Positions 1 to 7,019 of a stretch of DNA of 12,924 nt are shown one piece after another; the first letter of the stretch is position 1, and each line of letters begins with the position of its first letter. The stretch spans positions 1 through 12,924 of the forward strand of contig JBBRGA010000096.1 of NCBI GenBank assembly GCA_038241115.1. The letters run 5' to 3'. The stretch is from JANYJJ01 sp038241115 (GTDB taxonomy: Bacteria > Pseudomonadota > Gammaproteobacteria > Burkholderiales > Burkholderiaceae_C). The position numbers and the translations under genes are program-made. The notes beneath the pieces were generated by a model. That model did no database searches. It was not told where the DNA came from and saw only the letters and a program-made list of their open reading frames with translations.

Positions 1-2
1 GC

Positions 3-140
3 CTGAACGCAGGGCGCTTTGTGTGGCCTCGCGACGTGGACAGCGCAGCAGCACCCATGACCTTGACGCAGGCGCAATTCGACGCCTTGGTGCTCGGCTT
101 GCCGTGGCAGCGGCTGGCGCAAATGCAGGTCATTTCACGG
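3..140 (+). pseudogene. tnpB: IS66-family TnpB (Orf2) C-terminal fragment
   Basis: Reading from base 3 gives a stretch containing GRFVWPRD, then TQAQFDALVLGLPWQRL, then QVISR. This is the typical C-terminal tail of the IS66 accessory protein TnpB, including the ALVLGLPWQR block. The family normally stops just after this point. Here the frame continues as unrelated residues (KKPSTPGQ...) to a stop near 239, so similarity ends at about 140. The 5' part lies outside the window. No IS66 terminal inverted repeat or TnpC was found, so I call it a truncated element remnant next to the sugar operon. The family call rests on motif memory, not on a search. Confidence 0.65.
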
Positions 141-240
141 AAGAAACCATCAACGCCAGGTCAGGCGTGCACACACCGCGCTGGCGACGCGTGCCCCAGG
201 GTTTTCGCGCGATTGACGCCAAATGCGGCTTGTAGTTGAA

Positions 241-280
241 TAGCAAACGGTTGCGCAATCGTTTGCGCAACCGTTTGCTA
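241..280. promoter_or_regulatory. Triple LacI-type operator upstream of the sugar operon
   Basis: Bases 241-258 (TAGCAAACGGTTGCGCAA) are perfectly inverted at 263-280, with a 4-base centre TCGT. Inside lie three overlapping pseudo-palindromes of the form GCAA..CG..TTGC. Their central CG dinucleotides are at 248-249, 260-261 and 272-273, exactly 12 bp apart. Such palindromes with a central CG are typical binding sites of LacI/PurR/RbsR-family repressors. The site lies 53 bp before the first gene of an operon that encodes a LacI-family regulator, so autoregulated repression is the natural inference. I could not pick a convincing -35/-10 pair around it. Confidence 0.75.
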
Positions 281-333
281 ACGCATCGATTTTCCAGCAT
301 CGCCCCTGACCGATCAACCTCAAGGAGGCAACC

Positions 334-1272
334 ATGAATCTGCACAGAAGAAGCATTGCCCTGGCCGCGGCCAGCCTGTTCGCGCTATCGGGTTCGAGCG
401 CGTTCGCGCAGGCCAAACCGAAGGTCGGTCTGGTCATGAAGTCGCTGGCCAACGAGTTCTTCAAGGACATGACCGAAGGCGCCATCGCGCAGCAAAAGAA
501 ACGCGGCGATTTCGAGTTGAAGACCGTGGGCATGAAAGACGAGACCGATTTCGACGCGCAGACCCTCGCGGTTGAAAGCTTCATCACCCAGAAGATGGAC
601 ATCATCGTGATCGCCCCCGCCGACTCCAAGGCCATGGAGGCGCCGATCGCCCGGGCCATCAAGGCGGGCATCACCGTCATCAACTTTGATGTCGCCCTGG
701 ACAAGGCTGCAATGAAGAACGCCGGGCTCGACCTGGCCTTCGTCGGCCCCGACAACCGTGCCGGCGCCAAGCTGGCGGGCGACGCACTCGCCAAGGCCAT
801 CGGCCCCGGCGCGAAGGTGGTCATCATCGAAGGCAATCCCGGCGCTGACAACGCACAGCAACGCAAGGCCGGCTTCATGGACGCCGCCACCGCAGGCAAA
901 TTGACCGTCGTAGCGTCGCGCACCGCGATGTGGGAGACCGAGGAAGCCAACAAGGTGTTCACCAACATCCTGACGGCCAACCCCGACATCAAGGGCGTGA
1001 TGGTGGCGAACGACTCAATGGCGCTCGGCGTGGCCAAGGCGCTCGATGCGGCGGGCCAGCGCGGCAAGACCCTCGTGGTCGGTTTCGACAACGTGCCGGC
1101 GATTCGCCCGCTGATCAAGTCGGGCAGCGTGCTTGCAACGGTTGATCAGTTCGGCTCGCAAATGGCAGCCAATGCCATCGACCTGGGCATCAAGGCGCGC
1201 AAGGAAGGCAAGGCACTCGAAGGCTGGGTGAGGACACCGGTCGAACTCGTCACCACCAAAGACCTGAAGTAG
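334..1272 (+). CDS. rbsB: Sugar ABC transporter periplasmic binding protein (RbsB-like)
   Basis: A 312-residue periplasmic binding protein of the ribose/galactose type (Periplasm_BP_4). It should capture a sugar in the periplasm and deliver it to the RbsC-like permease. Residues 1-25 form a signal peptide (RR near the start, hydrophobic core, AFA before Q26). Comparison with E. coli RbsB contact residues shows conserved equivalents N40, F42, F43, D119, R177, N226, D252 and Q272. The equivalent of Arg90 is Val120 and that of Phe164 is Trp200, so the ligand may not be exactly ribose. The start is well supported by AAGGAGG at 322-328, five bases before the ATG. It is the first gene of the operon, downstream of the LacI-type operator; rbsA follows after 29 bp. 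Confidence 0.93.
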   Translation: MNLHRRSIALAAASLFALSGSSAFAQAKPKVGLVMKSLANEFFKDMTEGAIAQQKKRGDFELKTVGMKDETDFDAQTLAVESFITQKMDIIVIAPADSKAMEAPIARAIKAGITVINFDVALDKAAMKNAGLDLAFVGPDNRAGAKLAGDALAKAIGPGAKVVIIEGNPGADNAQQRKAGFMDAATAGKLTVVASRTAMWETEEANKVFTNILTANPDIKGVMVANDSMALGVAKALDAAGQRGKTLVVGFDNVPAIRPLIKSGSVLATVDQFGSQMAANAIDLGIKARKEGKALEGWVRTPVELVTTKDLK

Positions 1273-1301
1273 GACTCGCGCAGCCTGAACCGAGATGCCC
1301 G

Positions 1302-2864
1302 ATGAGTGACTCTGCCGTGCAGAACCCCGCGCATGCCGCGATCGAGCTGCGAGGCGTCATCAAACGCTTTGCCGGGGTCGCGGCGCTCGATGGCGTGGAT
1401 CTGCTTTTGCACGCTGGTGAGGTGCACGCGCTGGCCGGCGAAAACGGCGCGGGCAAGTCCAGCCTCATCAAGGTGATGTGCGGCGCCTACGCGCTTGATG
1501 GTGGCGCGATGGTGCTGCGGGGTAGCCCGTTTGCGCCCCGCTCGCCGCTTGACGCCATTCAAGCAGGCATCCGCGTCGTCCACCAGGAGCTGCACATGCT
1601 CGAGCAACTCAGCGTCGCTGAGAACCTGTTGTTCGAGCGCTTGCCGCGCAACCGCATGGGCATGCTCGATCGCACGCTGATGCAGCGGCGCGCGCAGGAG
1701 TTGCTGGCCTTGGTGGGGCTGGAGGGCGTGTCACCGTCCACGCCGGTGGCCGGGCTCGGCATGGCGCAACGGCAACTGATCGAGATCGCCAAGGCATTGT
1801 CGAGCGACAGCCGCATCGTGGTGATGGATGAACCCACGGCCACGCTCACCTCACGCGAGACCGTGCGCTTGTTCGAGATCATCGGCCGCCTGCGCACGGC
1901 CGGCGTGGCGATGCTGTTCGTGTCGCACCACCTGCAAGAACTTTTCGAGATCGCCGACCGGGTGACCGTGCTGCGCAACGGCCGCAAGGTCGCGACGCAG
2001 AACATGATTGAAACGACGCCCCGCGATCTGGTGCGCCTGATGGTCGGCCGTGACGTGACGCAGCGCGCCGCCAGCAGCACAACCGCGACAACCGCTGCGA
2101 CGCCGGCGCTGCAAGTCACCGGCTTGCGCTACCGCGGGCAGCCCGGCTCGCGCGGGCTCGACTTCAGCGTGGGCTGCGGCGAGATCGTGGGCCTGGCCGG
2201 GCTCGTGGGCTCGGGCCGAACGGAGACCGTGCGCGCGATCTTCGGCGCTGACCGCGCCGTGGCGGGCACCGTGCGGCGCGACGGCGTGGCGGTTGCGATT
2301 CGCAACCCCAGAGACGCGCTGCAGCATGGCATCTGCCTGGTGACCGAGGACCGCAAAGACGAAGGGCTGGTGCTCGACATGCCGATACGCACCATCATCA
2401 CGTTGGCGCAGCTGGCGGGATTCGCGCGCGCCGGCTGGCTCGACCGAACTGCCGAGCGCCGCGCTTCTGAGCAGATGGTCGACAAGCTCGACATCCGGCT
2501 TGCCAGTGTCGAACAACCGCCGCGCGAGCTCTCGGGCGGCAACCAGCAAAAGGTGGTGCTGGCCAAATGGCTGGTGCGCAGGCCGGCCGTGCTGATTCTG
2601 GATGAGCCGACGCGCGGCGTGGACGTGGGCGCCAAGGCCGAGATCCACGCGCTGCTGCGAGACATGGCTGACGAGGGCATTGCGATCCTCGTGGTGTCGT
2701 CCGACTTGCCCGAATTGATTCAAGTCTGCGACCGCATCATGGTCATGTCGCGTGGAACGCTCGCCGGCGAATTAAAGCGCGACGAATTCGACGAACAGGC
2801 CCTGTTGGTTCTGGCCTACCGTGAATACCTGAAAACCGAAAGCGACCCAACCCATGCAGCGTGA
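1302..2864 (+). CDS. rbsA: Sugar ABC transporter ATP-binding protein (RbsA-like, two ATPase domains)
   Basis: A 520-residue cytoplasmic ATPase with the tandem domain layout of RbsA/MglA. Domain 1 has a full Walker A, GENGAGKS (46-53), and Walker B VVMDEPTA around D176-E177, but a weak signature region (GLGMAQRQ). Domain 2 has a degenerate Walker A, GLVGSGRT (300-307, Arg306 in place of Lys), a good LSGGNQQ signature (410-416) and Walker B LILDEPT (D434-E435). This asymmetry, with one site degenerate in each half, is usual for RbsA-type proteins. It powers import through the permease encoded next. The gene overlaps the permease gene by 11 bases (2854-2864), which points to translational coupling. 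The ATG at 1302 has only a weak ribosome site. Confidence 0.95.
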   Translation: MSDSAVQNPAHAAIELRGVIKRFAGVAALDGVDLLLHAGEVHALAGENGAGKSSLIKVMCGAYALDGGAMVLRGSPFAPRSPLDAIQAGIRVVHQELHMLEQLSVAENLLFERLPRNRMGMLDRTLMQRRAQELLALVGLEGVSPSTPVAGLGMAQRQLIEIAKALSSDSRIVVMDEPTATLTSRETVRLFEIIGRLRTAGVAMLFVSHHLQELFEIADRVTVLRNGRKVATQNMIETTPRDLVRLMVGRDVTQRAASSTTATTAATPALQVTGLRYRGQPGSRGLDFSVGCGEIVGLAGLVGSGRTETVRAIFGADRAVAGTVRRDGVAVAIRNPRDALQHGICLVTEDRKDEGLVLDMPIRTIITLAQLAGFARAGWLDRTAERRASEQMVDKLDIRLASVEQPPRELSGGNQQKVVLAKWLVRRPAVLILDEPTRGVDVGAKAEIHALLRDMADEGIAILVVSSDLPELIQVCDRIMVMSRGTLAGELKRDEFDEQALLVLAYREYLKTESDPTHAA

Positions 2865-3876
2865 CACCACTTTCGTCGGCAACGCATCTGCGCCGGATTT
2901 CGGGCGCCGGCTTTCGGCCATCACCCGAGGCGCGGTGCGCGAATCGGGAATCGCACTGGCGCTGGTGCTGCTGGTCGGCGCGTTCTCGCTGCTGTCGCCG
3001 TTGTTCCTGACCACCGGCAACATCAGCAACATCCTCACGCAGATCGCGATCAACGTGATCCTCGCTGTGGGCATGACCTTCGTCATCCTGATCGGCGGCA
3101 TCGATCTGTCGGTGGGTTCGGTGATGGCGTTCTGCGCCGTCGTGGCGGGCACCGTGCTGAAACTGCCGGGGCTGTCGGTCGAGTGGGCCATCGTGCTGGC
3201 GCTCGGCGCCGGCGTGGCCGTGGGAGCCCTGTGCGGGCTGATCAACGGGGCCATTTCGGCGTGGTGGAGCATCCCGTCGTTCATCGTCACGCTGGGCATG
3301 CTGAACATTGCCCGCGGTGCCGCGCTGCAGTGGACCGACGCGCGCTCGATCTACGAGTTTCCGAACAGCTTCAACAACTTCGGCACCGCCACGCTGTTCG
3401 GCATCCCCGCGCCGTTTCTGGTGGCACTGGCACTGGCATTGGTGGCGGTCGCATGGGTCGTGCTGGTGCGCACCGTCTTCGGCAGGCTGATCTATGCGAT
3501 CGGCAACAACGAAGAAGCGGTGCGCCTGGCCGGCCACAACGTGCTCGCCTACAAGGTTGCCGCGTTCACGATTTGCGGCGCGGCCGTGGGCGTCGGCGCG
3601 CTCATCTACATGACGCGGCTGACCGTGGCCAGCCCGATCCTGGGCATCGGCTTCGAGCTCAATGCGATCGCTGCCGTGATCATCGGCGGCACCAGCCTGA
3701 CGGGCGGGCGCGGCTCGATCATCGGCACCCTGCTCGGCGCGTGCATCATCGGGGTGCTTGCCAACGGCTTGATTCTGATCGGCGTGGGCGACTTCGTGCG
3801 CCAGATCATCACTGGCGTCGTCATCATTCTTGCGGTCGTGGTCGACGCCTACCGCATGCGCCTCACACGTCGTTGA
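2854..3876 (+). CDS. rbsC: Sugar ABC transporter permease (RbsC-like)
   Basis: A 340-residue inner-membrane permease of the BPD_transp_2 (RbsC/MglC/XylH) family. The sequence is dominated by long hydrophobic segments, starting at about residues 30-50 and continuing to the C-terminus. The conserved cytoplasmic loop that contacts the ATPase is visible at about 269-290 (NAIAAVIIGGTSLTGGRG), followed by GSIIGTLLGA. Length and motif order match the family. It forms the membrane channel with the RbsA-like ATPase and receives sugar from the RbsB-like protein. Its start lies inside the end of rbsA, and its stop is two bases before the regulator ATG. The first ~25 residues are polar and cytoplasmic. 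Confidence 0.94.
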   Translation: MQRDTTFVGNASAPDFGRRLSAITRGAVRESGIALALVLLVGAFSLLSPLFLTTGNISNILTQIAINVILAVGMTFVILIGGIDLSVGSVMAFCAVVAGTVLKLPGLSVEWAIVLALGAGVAVGALCGLINGAISAWWSIPSFIVTLGMLNIARGAALQWTDARSIYEFPNSFNNFGTATLFGIPAPFLVALALALVAVAWVVLVRTVFGRLIYAIGNNEEAVRLAGHNVLAYKVAAFTICGAAVGVGALIYMTRLTVASPILGIGFELNAIAAVIIGGTSLTGGRGSIIGTLLGACIIGVLANGLILIGVGDFVRQIITGVVIILAVVVDAYRMRLTRR

Positions 3877-3878
3877 AC

Positions 3879-4928
3879 ATGGCCACGATCAAAGATGTAG
3901 CGCTGCACGCTCGGGTCTCGGTGACCACGGTTTCGCATGTGATCAACCAGACGCGGTTCGTCAGCGAGGAAACGCGTGTGCGGGTTCAGGCGGCGGTCAA
4001 CGAACTGAAATTCGTTCCCAGCGCGTTGGCGCGCAGCCTGCGCAACAACCGCACCCACACCATCGGGTTGATGATCCCCAATTGTTCCAATCCGTACTTC
4101 GCCGAGATCATTCGCGGCATCGAAGATTCTTGCTTCGATGCCGGCTTCAACGTCATTCTTTGCAACTCTGACGACAGCCCGAAAAAGCAAGAGCAGTACA
4201 TCCGCGTGCTGCACGAGAAGCAGATCGATGGCCTGATCGTGCTGTCCTCCGGAGGCGGCGACGAGCTCGGCAACTTGCTGCGCGCGGTTGATGTGCCGAA
4301 GGTGTTGGTTGACCGCGAGGTCGACCAATTGGCGGTTGATCTGGTCGAGGTGAATCACGAGGCCGGCGGCCGGTTCGCCATGCGCCATCTGCTGGAACTC
4401 GGCCACCGGCGTGTGGCCTGCATCACCGGCCCGCTGGCACTGTCGTCGGCCGTGCAGCGGCTGCAGGGTTATCGGCTGGCGCTTGACGAGGCCGGTTTCG
4501 CTGCCGACCCGAACTACGAGATTGCCGCCGACTTCACGAGCGCGGGCGGCTATGCAGCGATGCAACACCTGTTGTCGCTCGCCAAGCCCCCGACCGCTGT
4601 GTTCGCATGCAATGACCTGATGGCCATCGGCGCGATGTGCGCGGCGGCGTCGTTTGGTTTGCGCATTCCGCAGGATCTGTCGGTGATCGGCTTCGACGAC
4701 ATCGCGCTGGCCGCTTTCAGCAGCCCACCGCTCACCACGATCGCGCAGCCCAAGCATCAACTCGGTGGGCTTGCCGCGCGCATTTTGCTGGAGCGCATCG
4801 CCAAGCCTGGCCGCAAGCTGCGACGGGAGATTCTTCAGCCGGATTTGTGTTTGCGCGGCTCGACGAGCAAGCCCTCAACCAGGCCGATCGGCAAATCGAT
4901 TGGCAAATCGACGGGCAAGACAGCGTGA
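3879..4928 (+). CDS. rbsR: LacI-family transcriptional regulator (RbsR-like)
   Basis: A 349-residue LacI/PurR-family repressor. Residues 1-25 form the helix-turn-helix (IKDVALHARVSVTTVSHVIN), followed by the hinge helix with ALARSLR at about 50-56. The rest is a periplasmic-binding-protein-like sensor domain (GLMIPNCSNPYFAEI, VFACNDLMAIGAM, VIGFDDIALA). I start it at the ATG at 3879, two bases after the permease stop. The same frame is open much further upstream, but that part is out-of-frame permease. The C-terminus has an odd low-complexity tail (PIGKSIGKSTGKTA) encoded by three 12-bp imperfect repeats at 4887-4922. Its position inside the operon and the LacI-type operator at 241-280 suggest it represses its own operon until the sugar or a derivative binds. 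Confidence 0.93.
   Translation: MATIKDVALHARVSVTTVSHVINQTRFVSEETRVRVQAAVNELKFVPSALARSLRNNRTHTIGLMIPNCSNPYFAEIIRGIEDSCFDAGFNVILCNSDDSPKKQEQYIRVLHEKQIDGLIVLSSGGGDELGNLLRAVDVPKVLVDREVDQLAVDLVEVNHEAGGRFAMRHLLELGHRRVACITGPLALSSAVQRLQGYRLALDEAGFAADPNYEIAADFTSAGGYAAMQHLLSLAKPPTAVFACNDLMAIGAMCAAASFGLRIPQDLSVIGFDDIALAAFSSPPLTTIAQPKHQLGGLAARILLERIAKPGRKLRREILQPDLCLRGSTSKPSTRPIGKSIGKSTGKTA
4887..4922 (+). repeat. Three imperfect 12-bp tandem repeats at the end of the regulator gene
   Basis: ATCGGCAAATCG (4887-4898), ATTGGCAAATCG (4899-4910) and ACGGGCAAGACA (4911-4922) are in-frame copies that each encode a four-residue unit (IGKS, IGKS, TGKT). They lie beyond the conserved LacI-family core, directly before the stop, so they look like a local expansion rather than a functional motif. 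Confidence 0.7.
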
Positions 4929-4930
4929 CC

Positions 4931-5887
4931 ATGGGCGGCAAACATATCGTGATCGTGGGCAGCGTCAACATGGACCTGATGCTGTGCTGCCCGCACTTGC
5001 CCCGAGCAGGCGAGACGGTGCTCGGAGCCGGGTTCACCACGGCACCTGGTGGCAAGGGCGCAAACCAGGCAGTCGCTGCCGCCCGGCTTGGTGCCAAGGT
5101 GGCCTTCATCGGCTGTGTGGGCGACGATGCTTTTGGGCAGACCGCTTTCGATGCACTTCGAGCAGAAGGCATCGACACTCGGTATCTTTCGCGCGAATCA
5201 GGCGCTGCCACCGGTGTGGCGATGGTCACAACCGATGAAGCCGGCGAAAACTGCATCGCGTTGGCCCCCGGTGCCAATGCGCTGTTGAGCCCGGCGCACG
5301 TCGACGCCGCGCGGGCATTGTTCGCCGACGCCTCGATGCTGATATGCCAACTCGAGTCGCCGCTGGCGGCGGTGCGCCACGCCATAGGCATCGCGGTTCA
5401 ACACGGCGTACCGGTGCTGCTGAATCCAGCCCCGGCGCAATCGCTACCGGCCGATCTGCTGCGTGACATCGACTGTCTGGTGCCGAATGCGGGAGAAGCC
5501 GCAGCGCTGTCGGGCCTGGGTGCAGACGCGAGAGCCAGCGCCGCACAGTCTGCCGAATGGCTCCGACTGGCAGGCGCGAGAAATGTCTTGGTCACACTGG
5601 GCAGTGACGGTGTCGTCGCGGCGACGGCTGGAGGCAACTTTCAGAGTCCCGCGCCGCGGGTCGTGGCCGTCGATACGACCGGGGCCGGTGACACGTTTGT
5701 CGGCGCGCTCGCCGCCGCGCGCTGCCAGGGCTTGGCACTGGAGGCCGCGATTGATCTCGCGCAACGGGCCGCAGCGTTTAGCGTGACCCGCCGCGGCGCG
5801 CAGGCCTCGATGCCGCGCCTGGCCGACCTTCAGCTGCCGTCGGCACCGACGGGAACGCCACCGGGAACGAGACTGGCAACAGGGTAA
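4931..5887 (+). CDS. rbsK: Ribokinase (PfkB family)
   Basis: A 318-residue PfkB-family sugar kinase, the length expected for ribokinase, which phosphorylates D-ribose with ATP to ribose 5-phosphate in the cytoplasm. The N-terminal strand GSVNMDLML and the glycine-rich substrate segment PGGKGANQA (about 39-47) form PfkB signature 1. NPAPAQ occurs mid-protein. Signature 2, DTTGAGDTFVGAL, starts at D248 and places the likely catalytic base at D254. I take the ATG at 4931, two bases after the regulator stop. A longer frame from 4637 would run inside the regulator gene and is rejected. The C-terminal ~20 residues (SAPTGTPPGTRLATG) are extra and unstructured. The substrate depends on which sugar the transporter carries. 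Confidence 0.92.
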   Translation: MGGKHIVIVGSVNMDLMLCCPHLPRAGETVLGAGFTTAPGGKGANQAVAAARLGAKVAFIGCVGDDAFGQTAFDALRAEGIDTRYLSRESGAATGVAMVTTDEAGENCIALAPGANALLSPAHVDAARALFADASMLICQLESPLAAVRHAIGIAVQHGVPVLLNPAPAQSLPADLLRDIDCLVPNAGEAAALSGLGADARASAAQSAEWLRLAGARNVLVTLGSDGVVAATAGGNFQSPAPRVVAVDTTGAGDTFVGALAAARCQGLALEAAIDLAQRAAAFSVTRRGAQASMPRLADLQLPSAPTGTPPGTRLATG

Positions 5888-5891
5888 GTGC

Positions 5892-6359
5892 ATGCTCAAA
5901 CGGATTCCCGACTTCATTGATGCCAACTTGCTGTGGGTGTTGGCGGCCATGGGCCACGGCGATGAACTGGTGGTGGTCGACCGCAATTTTCCGGCACTTG
6001 CGACGGCCAAGAGCTGCACTTCGGGTGAGTTGATTGCACTGTCGCGCCTTGATGCGCCCACTGCCATTCGCGGCATTCTCGAATTGCTGCCGCTGGACAC
6101 CTTCGTTCCCGCCCCCTTGCGTTGGATGGATCCGGTGGACACACCGGGCGCGGTAATGCCGGTGCACGCCGAAGTGCTGGCCGTGTGCCAGCAGGCTGAG
6201 GGAGCCGTGGTGGGCCATGCAGCCATCGAGCGTTTTGCTTTCTATGAAGCGGCACGGCGCGGCTTTGCGGTGGTTCAGACCAGCGAGAGCCGCCCTTATG
6301 GTTGTTTCATCTTGAAGAAGGGCGTGATCTTTGGCGCCCCCACAGGAACAGTGGCATGA
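5892..6359 (+). CDS. RbsD/FucU-family sugar mutarotase, FucU-like
   Basis: A 155-residue member of the RbsD/FucU family, which interconverts sugar anomers (alpha/beta, or pyranose forms) so that the kinase has its preferred form. MGHGDELVVVDRNFP gives the conserved His22 and Asp30. RFAFYEAAR and the C-terminal PYGCFILKKGV complete the pattern. The wording of these motifs is closer to FucU (fucose mutarotase) than to RbsD. In the usual YGN/YAN motif, Asn is replaced by Cys138, which removes a residue that normally contacts substrate. The protein is about 15 residues longer than typical. It starts four bases after the ribokinase stop and is the last gene of the operon. I leave the symbol blank because fucU versus rbsD cannot be settled here. 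Confidence 0.85.
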   Translation: MLKRIPDFIDANLLWVLAAMGHGDELVVVDRNFPALATAKSCTSGELIALSRLDAPTAIRGILELLPLDTFVPAPLRWMDPVDTPGAVMPVHAEVLAVCQQAEGAVVGHAAIERFAFYEAARRGFAVVQTSESRPYGCFILKKGVIFGAPTGTVA

Positions 6360-6741
6360 AGCCCACTGGCCATAGCCGCACCACTGACTCTCGCCGCAGC
6401 GGGCCGGGTTTGTTCGGCGCTCGTCGTCACGGTGGCGTGCGCAGCCGCTGCCGCCTGATACGCCTGCCCACCGAAGGATTTGAAATCCAAACGCCCTTTT
6501 TTTCTCCTAAAGGCCCCCCGGCAAGGCGCTCGAACACCCACTGATGCGGTCCTTGGGGTCGGCAGCGGCCTGTTGATGGTCGACCGCAGGCGAAACCAGC
6601 TTCATCCGTGGCGACCGCCGCCGGGTTTTCCGGGTTTTCGCTTGGAATCGGGTGCCAAACCGCGACTCCGAGAAGCTCTGGCGCAGCCGGTCCCTCCAGC
6701 CCTTGTCATCGGGCTGCCTAAAGCGTGTTGACAGGTGGATC
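6360..6741. other. Non-coding stretch between the sugar operon and a transposase remnant
   Basis: I see no credible gene. A short inverted repeat GGAT-TTGAA-ATCC with a run of seven T at 6497-6503 could be a very weak terminator for the operon, but the stem is only four pairs. The stretch from about 6497 to 6741 lies directly after the IS91-type transposase stop, reading on the minus strand. It may be the terminal non-coding part of that element, though I cannot identify its end. Confidence 0.4.
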
Positions 6742-6837
6742 TCAGGCCGCTTGCAGTTGCGACCCACGGGCTGGCGCGCGCGGCGGTGCACTGGCTTGCA
6801 GGCCCAGATGCGTCAAGATCTTCTCGATTGCTTCCGG
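6742..6837 (-). pseudogene. IS91-family transposase, C-terminal fragment
   Basis: On the minus strand, bases 6834 to 6742 read EAIEKILTHLGLQ, then ASAPPRAPARG, then SQLQAA and a TGA stop. I recognise this as the C-terminus of Y2 (HUH) transposases of the IS91/IS801 type found in Burkholderiales. An in-frame stop lies just upstream, at about 6841-6845, so similarity ends at the junction near 6837. It is a fragment of about 31 codons with no catalytic part. Two further fragments of the same family lie at 8834-8971 and 9904-10298, all on the same strand. Family assignment is from memory of the motif and was not searched. Confidence 0.6.
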
Positions 6838-7019
6838 CTGTCAAAGTCGTGAACACGGACTGCGGAACGAAACGGGTTTGCGGCCTGTTGAAACTTGGAG
6901 GCCGGCCAACTGGGTATTAATTTTTTCAAAGCACCAACTGAATGTGGCGACCCAAACATCCCGTTGAATATCCGAGTGTTGGGCGCGTTTCATGTGGGCG
7001 TTGCTAGACTGATCAAGGA

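Noticed and set aside
241..280. Perfect inverted repeat as a transcription terminator
   Set aside because: No T-run follows, it lies just upstream of the first operon gene, and it contains repeated central-CG half-sites typical of LacI-family operators.
150..1118. Long minus-strand open frame (322 codons) opposite the binding-protein gene
   Set aside because: It is antisense to a clear RbsB-like gene. Its sequence is low-complexity Ser/Ala/Met-rich, as expected from GC-rich codon bias, with no recognisable domain.
3183..3878. N-terminal extension of the LacI-type regulator frame to 581 codons
   Set aside because: The extra part is the permease gene read out of frame (Arg/His-rich). The regulator family starts at the MATIKDVA ATG at 3879.
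4637..4930. Longer start for the ribokinase frame
   Set aside because: It overlaps the regulator's coding sequence out of frame. The family start is at ATG 4931.
6476..6503. GGATTTGAAATCC with a T-run as a rho-independent terminator of the sugar operon
   Set aside because: The stem is only four to six weak pairs with almost no loop, and it lies over 110 bases downstream. It is too weak to list as a terminator.
6888..6920. TTGAAA and TATTAA as a promoter for the membrane enzyme
   Set aside because: The spacing is 21 bases, too long for a standard sigma-70 promoter, and no better pair was found.
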